64,000 nt of DNA from Oncomelania hupensis (taxonomy: Eukaryota > Mollusca > Gastropoda > Littorinimorpha > Pomatiopsidae), in NCBI GenBank assembly GCA_036898135.1, contig CM072511.1:44894141-44958140 (forward strand), given 5' to 3'. The notes under the pieces are model-generated. The model saw only the letters and a program-made list of their open reading frames with translations. It was not told where the DNA came from and made no database searches. Shown one piece after another: positions 58,571 to 64,000 of this stretch; position 1 is the first letter of the stretch, and each line of letters starts with the position of its first letter. The position numbers and the translations under genes were made by a program.

Positions 58571-61246
58571 ATGTCGGACCCAGTGGCCTTGAGATTGCGT
58601 TTCAAGGAACTAGGAGAAGCTTTACACTTAGCAGGGGCAGACCTAATTGCGTATATCAATGCAGAGGTAGAGAAACAGGAAGCTAAGGCAGAGAGAGCAG
58701 CCGAGAGAGAACAGAAGAAACTCGAAGCAGAACAGAGAAAAGCAGAACTAGAAGCAGAGCAGAAGAAGCTAGCATTAGAAGCAGAGCAGAAGAAGCTAGC
58801 ATTAGAAGCAGAGCAGAAGAAATTAGAGGCAGAGAGAGAAACGAGGAAATTAGAGCTAGAAGCAGAACAGAAGAAGGTAGCAGCAGAGAGAGATGCAGAA
58901 GTTAGGAGATGGGAGTATGAGCGGGCAGAAAAAGAAAAAGAGAGGGAAGAAAAGGAAAAAGAAAGACAGCATGAGTTAGAGCTAAGAAGATTGGGATCAG
59001 GAGCTTCAAGTTCTTCCTCAACCCCTCCCCACTCAGATCAGCTAGAGGTAGCACCCAACCCTGTACAAGGAATGTCATTTCCACTGGGAACATTCAATGA
59101 GAGAGAAGAAGGTCTAGATCTCTATCTGACTAGGTTTGAGCGTCTAGCAACAGAGTACAAACTAGATCCCACTCATTGGTCTTTTAAGCTTAGTCAAGGG
59201 CTTAGAGGAAAGGCTTATGACATCTACAGTAAGCTACCGACTGACAGAGTGACTGACTATCACAAAGTAAAAGAGGCACTCCTAACGGGATTCGAACTAA
59301 CAGGAGAATGCTACCGGCAAAAATTCCGCACCAATCGGAGAGTGAAAGGAGAGAGCTATGCGCAGTTCGCGGATCGGTTGTCCACAACGCTGGATAAGTG
59401 GATTAGCCAGTCAGCCACGGCTAAAACGTATGATGGACTGACAGAACTGTTAGTATGGGAACAGCTACGGGAAACCATGACCCCCGAGCTGAGAACATTC
59501 TCAGTAGAGCAGGGCGCGGAAAGACTGGAAGATCTGGTCAAGGTCGCAGATAGGTACGTGGCCGCACACGGAGAAGCCAAGAGCTTCAGGCGAGACCTAA
59601 AGCCTAACGGGAAAGAGGCACAGAAACGAAGCCCTACCCGGGAAGAGCGCACCGCGAATAAGCCGAATAACCCCAGACCGGGGCAAAATAAAGGACCCAA
59701 CACGGAATTCGGGAAAAGAGGTCCCGCAGAACAGAGACGGTATTGTTCGTTCTGCAACAGAAACAATCACTCCACCGCAGAATGTTTCAAGTTGGCCGCA
59801 CAACGTCGGGAGAAGCGCGAAAGCCGGCCAGCGCACAGAGTTCTAACTCAAAGCAGCGGTAACAAGCCACACACTATCGGAGATCACCCATCGGTGACAG
59901 ACACGGTCAAGGTCAACGGTAAAGAAGCGAACTGTCTGTATGACACAGGTCTATCATACGACGCGATAGTTAGCGAATCTCTTGTATCGCGCGCGGACTT
60001 GACAGACAAGACAGTCGACTTACAAGGAGCAGACTTGACGAAACCGACGACTACTTGCCCAATAGCTTGGATAGAAGTAGAGAGTAGGTACGTCACAGGA
60101 CGAATCCAAGCAGCTGTTTTACAGAAACCCCTGTATGATCTAGTGCTAGGTTGTAGGTATGTGTTCTTAGGCACGCCCCCCAAAACTGTAGAGATAGCTG
60201 CAGTGCAAACCAGGGCCCAAGCTAAAACCCAACCACCCCAGCCCGAGTTCGCTCCGAACCCAGGACTCGAAGAGATCAAAACAGCACAGAAAGAAGACAC
60301 CTCGATAGCGAAGTGCTTCCAGAAGCTACCCAAGGCGCACACACCCCCGCACAAGGGAGACTTCTACATGGAAGAGGGAGTTCTACATCGACAAGGAGAT
60401 GGAGATCACACCCAACTAGTACTACCAGCCACCCTTCGAGCCCAAGTACTAGAATTAGGCCACAGCATGCCACTCAGCGGACACATGGGAATTGGAGCCA
60501 CAGTGCAGAGAATCAGCGCACACTACTATTGGCCAGGAATCACGGAGGATGTCAAGCGCTACGTGAAATCTTGCCACCAATGTCAACGATATTCCCCGCG
60601 ACATCACACCGTACCAGTTACCTTAGGACCATCAGTAGTAGTCGGCGTGCCATTCCAGCAAGTCTCAGTAGACATAGTAGGACCACTGCCCATGACCAAG
60701 AAGCGGAACAGATTTCTACTCACACTCGTCGACGCATGTACGATGTGGTGCGAAGCAGTCCCATTGCCAGCGATCGACACCAAGAAGATTGCAGATGCAC
60801 TCATCGCCATCTTTACCAGAGTCGGATTCCCGGACAGCATTAGAACGGACAACGGATCTCAGTTCACCGGCCGCCTGATGCAAGACGTGTTCGAGTTGAT
60901 ACAAGTTCATCACATTCGCACACCACCATACCACCCAGCCAGCAACGGACAAGTAGAAAGACTGAATGGAACCCTTCTCACCATCCTCAGGAAAGTCGCC
61001 GACGACAATCCAGAAGCGTGGGACACCTACGTGAATGCGGCACTGTTCGCATACCGAGAAAACGCCCCATGCAGCCACAGGCTACACCCCGTCAACCTTG
61101 CTATTCGGCAGACCTCTAGCAGGACCGCTAGAAGCCCTACGCAGAAGTTGGACGGAGGCCAAGATAGACGACACACCAAGAGGTGCCACCAAGTACGTCG
61201 CAGACCTGCAGGAAACCCTCAAAGCAACGTGGAAGAAAGCTGGTGA
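58571..61246 (+). CDS. retrotransposon Gag-protease-integrase polyprotein (frameshifted end)
   Basis: The ATG at 58571 (MSDPVALRLR) is the first in frame. Residues about 30-145 form a Lys/Glu/Ala-rich coiled coil with repeats of LALEAEQKK. About 170-340 is the Gag core that builds the particle (GTFNEREEGLDLYLTRFERL at its start). A CCHC zinc knuckle CSFCNRNNHSTAEC lies at 392-405. The protease active site DTG is at 458-460. Integrase follows with an H2C2 zinc module (His about 631/637, Cys 668/671). The catalytic triad is D701, D760 and E796, with the expected 35-residue D-E spacing. After the AYRE block at about 61050-61060 the frame leaves the homologous reading, so the last ~60 residues before the stop at 61244-61246 are out of frame. 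The correct frame continues in the next CDS. Gag and Pol are in one frame with no gag stop codon. Confidence 0.85.
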   Translation: MSDPVALRLRFKELGEALHLAGADLIAYINAEVEKQEAKAERAAEREQKKLEAEQRKAELEAEQKKLALEAEQKKLALEAEQKKLEAERETRKLELEAEQKKVAAERDAEVRRWEYERAEKEKEREEKEKERQHELELRRLGSGASSSSSTPPHSDQLEVAPNPVQGMSFPLGTFNEREEGLDLYLTRFERLATEYKLDPTHWSFKLSQGLRGKAYDIYSKLPTDRVTDYHKVKEALLTGFELTGECYRQKFRTNRRVKGESYAQFADRLSTTLDKWISQSATAKTYDGLTELLVWEQLRETMTPELRTFSVEQGAERLEDLVKVADRYVAAHGEAKSFRRDLKPNGKEAQKRSPTREERTANKPNNPRPGQNKGPNTEFGKRGPAEQRRYCSFCNRNNHSTAECFKLAAQRREKRESRPAHRVLTQSSGNKPHTIGDHPSVTDTVKVNGKEANCLYDTGLSYDAIVSESLVSRADLTDKTVDLQGADLTKPTTTCPIAWIEVESRYVTGRIQAAVLQKPLYDLVLGCRYVFLGTPPKTVEIAAVQTRAQAKTQPPQPEFAPNPGLEEIKTAQKEDTSIAKCFQKLPKAHTPPHKGDFYMEEGVLHRQGDGDHTQLVLPATLRAQVLELGHSMPLSGHMGIGATVQRISAHYYWPGITEDVKRYVKSCHQCQRYSPRHHTVPVTLGPSVVVGVPFQQVSVDIVGPLPMTKKRNRFLLTLVDACTMWCEAVPLPAIDTKKIADALIAIFTRVGFPDSIRTDNGSQFTGRLMQDVFELIQVHHIRTPPYHPASNGQVERLNGTLLTILRKVADDNPEAWDTYVNAALFAYRENAPCSHRLHPVNLAIRQTSSRTARSPTQKLDGGQDRRHTKRCHQVRRRPAGNPQSNVEESW

Positions 61247-63080
61247 AGCACTGAAGAAGGCAAGAGCCCGTCAGGCGAAGTACTACAACCGCCACGCGAA
61301 GGACCGAGAACTGCAAGTCGGCGATCAAGTGCTACTCTTACTTCCAAGTGGAACCAACAAGCTGGACATCGCTTGGAGAGGACCGTACCGGGTGACTGCC
61401 AAGAAATCCAAGACAGTCTACCAAGTAGAGGTGAACGGGAGAGCCCGATACCACCACATCAATCTCCTCAAGAAGTGTACGGACAGACCAGCGACCCCCA
61501 GCACTCACAACTTGTTAGCCATCGCCATCGCGGAAGAAGGAGAAAGCATGGAGACCAATGCAGTAGAGTATCCCCTGCACTCCAAAGAAACCTACAAAGA
61601 CGTGATACTCAACGGAGACCTAGCCGCTAAACAGCAACAGCAAGTACTACAGGTCATTCGACAACATCAGACTGTGCTAACAGACCGACCAGGGAGGACA
61701 GACCTCGTCGAAGTAACCTTAACGGTGACCGACCCAACACCCGTCCGCCAGAAGCTCTACTCGATGCCACTGTCGCAGCAGCGAGCCATCAAGGAAGAGA
61801 TAGACACCTTACTGGCAGCCGGAATCATCTCAGAGTCTACTTCACCCTACAGCGCAGGCACGGTATTGTTGCGAAAACCCAACGGAGAGCATCGACTGTG
61901 CATCGACTTCAGACTCCTGAATGCCGTAACGCAGTTCCAGCCAGAGCCACTCCCGGACCAGACCGACCTATTTGCCAAGCTACAGCGAGCGAAGTACTTC
62001 TCACGCATCGACCTCAGCAAAGGATACTACCAGATACCAGTACAACCACAAGTCCGAAAGTACCTAGCTTTCAGCACTATGGAAGGACACTTCGAATTCA
62101 ACGTGCTTCCATTCGGACTCCACAACGCACCCAGCATCTTCAGCGCCATGATGCGAAAACTCCTGGCACCCCTGAGCAGCGAGCACCTACATTCGTTTAT
62201 GGACGACATCCTCATCGCAACACCTACGTGGGAGGAACATGTCACGCTCCTACAACAACTACTCGCCCGCCTCAGAGACACGGGATTGACGGCCAGACCC
62301 ACCAAATGTCAGATTGGATTCACAGAGCTAGAATTTCTGGGACACACCATCAGTCAAGGAAGCCTGCGACCGGTAGAAAAGACGGTGAAACGCCTACTCG
62401 ACGCGCCTAGGCCCAAGACCAAGAAGGAAGTGCAGTCGTTTCTAGGACTCTGCGGCTTCTACCAGAAGTTCATCCCCAACTACAACAGCATCGCCGTACC
62501 ACTGACAAATGGAACCCGGAAAATCGCCCCGGACAAAGTAGTTTGGACAGCGGAATGTGAGACAGCCTTCCAAACACTCAAGGACAGAATGACATCGGCG
62601 CCAGTACTCCACCTACCCGATTTGACTCAGCCATTCGTTCTTCGCACCGACGCAAGCGACTTAGGCCTCGGAGCAGTACTGCTACAGCGCGACCCCAAGA
62701 ATGCAGAGACGCTATTCCCTGTCGCCTACGCCAGCAGAAAATTGAGACCCGCCGAGACCCACTACGCCACGTCGGAGAAAGAATGTCTTGGACTAGTCTG
62801 GGCCATACAGAAATTTCAACTCTACCTGTATGGGACCCACTTCACAGTTCAGGTGGACCACCAACCACTATCGTTCCTGGCAGCCTCCAAATCCTTGAAC
62901 TCTCGCCTGATGCGATGGGCACTCACCCTTCAAGCATACTCATTCCAAATCGAGTACATCCCCGGCAAAGAGAACCACGGAGCCGACTACCTCAGTCGCC
63001 ATCTCGTGGAGGACACAGCAGCTGTCGCCCACCCATCACAACTAAGGGCCACAGCACCAGAATTCGTCCCCGCCCAGTAA
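61063..63080 (+). CDS. retrotransposon integrase C-terminus, reverse transcriptase and RNase H (shifted frame)
   Basis: This frame takes over from the upstream polyprotein at the A-run 61059-61062. It begins with the end of the integrase core (PHAATGYTPSTLLFGRP) and the GPY/F module (WRGPYRV, 61371-61395). RT follows: an IDFRLLN block near 61900, LPFG at about 62106 and catalytic FMDDIL at about 62196-62213. RNase H comes next: RTDAS at about 62644, SEKECLGL at about 62773, VDHQPL at about 62853 and HGADYLSR at about 62977. It ends in TAA at 63078-63080. It converts element RNA to DNA and removes the RNA strand. The ATG at 61035 lies inside the integrase core and out of frame with it, so it is not a natural start. 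The intended product is one long Gag-Pol. Confidence 0.85.
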
Positions 63081-63247
63081 TACCCTGTCACTAGTGTCCA
63101 TAGCTACCTGGCACAGCATTGCAGCTCAGGTAGAGCAACTTAACTAGAGTGTAAATAGGACCCTAGGATAGTGCAGTGTTAAACTAGGCTCTGTAGTAGA
63201 AAAAGGTCGAATCCAGTAGTCATCGCCTTTTTTCAGTTGAGGGAGCC
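63081..63247 (+). other. 3' internal non-coding region and weak polypurine tract
   Basis: Between the pol stop and the 3' LTR. The bases just before the LTR read TTGAGGGAGCC; GAGGGAG may serve as a short polypurine tract for plus-strand priming. There is no env-like ORF. Confidence 0.5.
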
Positions 63248-64000
63248 TGTCATAAATTGGCTAGTTTTAACTCTGCTTGTTGACTATTTAGCCATGTGTA
63301 GTCTTTGTAACAGTAGAGAAGTTAGACTATTACACAGCAGCAATTAAATTACGCAGCAGACCACACACAGCGAACGAGCCACCCACATCGCAGTGAGTCA
63401 GCACTTGAGTTTTGAATCGGACCGTTTTAACCAATCAGAGCAGGCTCAGTGGGTAGAGCAGTTTGACTGGGTCCGAGCCTAACACAGTTTGAATCAGTCG
63501 TGTGTGAGACGAGGTAGAGTCAACATCTCCACAGCTAGAGAAAGCTCTTCACTCATAGACCAGGAAGCAGGACTTAGGAATCTTAGAATTCTCTCAAGTC
63601 ATCACGGGCCTGAACTTGTCAAACAGGTAAATGAACACCCTTCTGTTTCATCGTGATATATTTATATTATTGTTGAAATTATGTTTGTGGAATTTGCTAT
63701 GCATAAATGTGAATTGTTAATCCGAATTTGCCGTACCACGTGGAAGAGCCTACCACGAGGCGAAACACGACCGGTTGCGCCGCCATGTTGTATCCCGTAC
63801 GGAACCACTGTTGTTTAACTTATATGTATGTTTGCAGACCAGTGGCTGTACCACTGAATGTTTATATTATTATTAATTCTGTATGTGTATAGTTAGACAC
63901 GATTGATATTTATGTATGTATAGGAATTTAGAGTTGAGATTCCAGTGGAACCCGGAAGTAGCAGAATGTTCGTCGCTTATGTATAGAGATGTGGAGCTAT
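63248..64000 (+). repeat. 3' LTR (first 753 bp; cut by the window edge)
   Basis: Matches 56697-57449 with a single observed difference (A at about 63372 against G in the 5' LTR). Confidence 0.95.

Larger units (their letters stand above)
56697..64000 (+). mobile_element. Gmr1-like Ty3/gypsy LTR retrotransposon (right end cut by window)
   Basis: An LTR retrotransposon with 5' LTR 56697-58202 and internal region 58203-63247. Its 3' LTR begins at 63248 and would end near 64753. Internal order is Gag (coiled coil, Gag core, CCHC knuckle), aspartic protease (DTG), integrase (H2C2, DDE, GPY/F), reverse transcriptase (FMDD) and RNase H. Integrase before RT is the Ty1/copia arrangement, but the RT, RNase H and the GPY/F module are Ty3/gypsy-like. 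That combination marks the Gmr1-like lineage, first described from deuterostomes. No envelope ORF is present. LTR ends are TGTCA...TGACA. The target duplication cannot be tested because the right end is outside the window. Confidence 0.9.

Noticed and set aside
61035..61062. ATG at 61035 as the start of a separate pol ORF
   Set aside because: It lies inside the integrase core, out of frame with it. The residues before the A-run do not match the family in this frame.
58571..63080. Classification as Ty1/copia because integrase precedes RT
   Set aside because: The GPY/F module, the RT and the RNase H are of Ty3/gypsy type; order alone is not decisive.

Overview
This is eukaryotic, animal DNA with no bacterial-style gene layout. 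The one host gene I can support is a large, GC-rich terminal coding exon of a MEX3-type KH-domain RNA-binding protein (39808-41375, + strand). The rest is AT-rich non-coding sequence full of long microsatellites, LINE fragments, SINE-like pieces and a large LTR retrotransposon. The mix of CR1/L2-like, RTE-like and Rex1-like LINE debris and a MEX3 form with no RING domain suggests a lophotrochozoan, perhaps a mollusc. That placement is inference, and the species cannot be read from the window.

Layout. 1-6 kb: RTE-like and CR1/L2-like LINE 3' ends, one split by a 633-bp insertion, plus CT and CTT microsatellites. 6-31 kb: mostly unannotatable DNA with very dense simple repeats (CT/GA, CTT, GATA/GACA, AT, AAT), further RTE-like tails (11.65-12.15 kb +, 16.28-16.70 kb -), a minus-strand LINE C-terminus (22.0-22.5 kb) and a CpG/GC-box segment near 25 kb. 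31.6-34.5 kb: a nearly full-length but heavily broken CR1/L2-like LINE. 34.6-39.8 kb: no recognised genes; probably the intron upstream of the mex3 exon. 39.8-43.8 kb: the mex3 last exon and 3' UTR. 44-48.5 kb: three of the four copies of an unnamed ~0.4-0.5 kb interspersed repeat, another RTE-like tail and a tRNA-derived SINE-like unit. 50.5-51.95 kb: a 5'-truncated LINE that keeps an open reverse transcriptase frame and a (TTGAC)n tail. 52-56.3 kb: AT-rich DNA with one inverted-repeat structure.

56.3-64 kb holds the most interesting system: a young Ty3/gypsy-type retrotransposon with 1.5-kb LTRs. Its domain order is Gag-protease-integrase-reverse transcriptase-RNase H, so integrase precedes RT. 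This is the Ty1/copia-like order known in the Gmr1-like lineage of Ty3/gypsy elements. The two LTRs differ at only one position over the ~750 bp that can be compared, so insertion is recent. The polyprotein is nevertheless split by one extra A in an A-run inside the integrase C-terminal region. The element sits inside an older, diverged LTR of the same family in the opposite orientation (56303-56696).

The window is therefore one regulatory RNA-binding protein gene in a repeat-rich landscape. The 3' tails of several retroelements coincide with microsatellites, which may explain part of the simple-repeat load.
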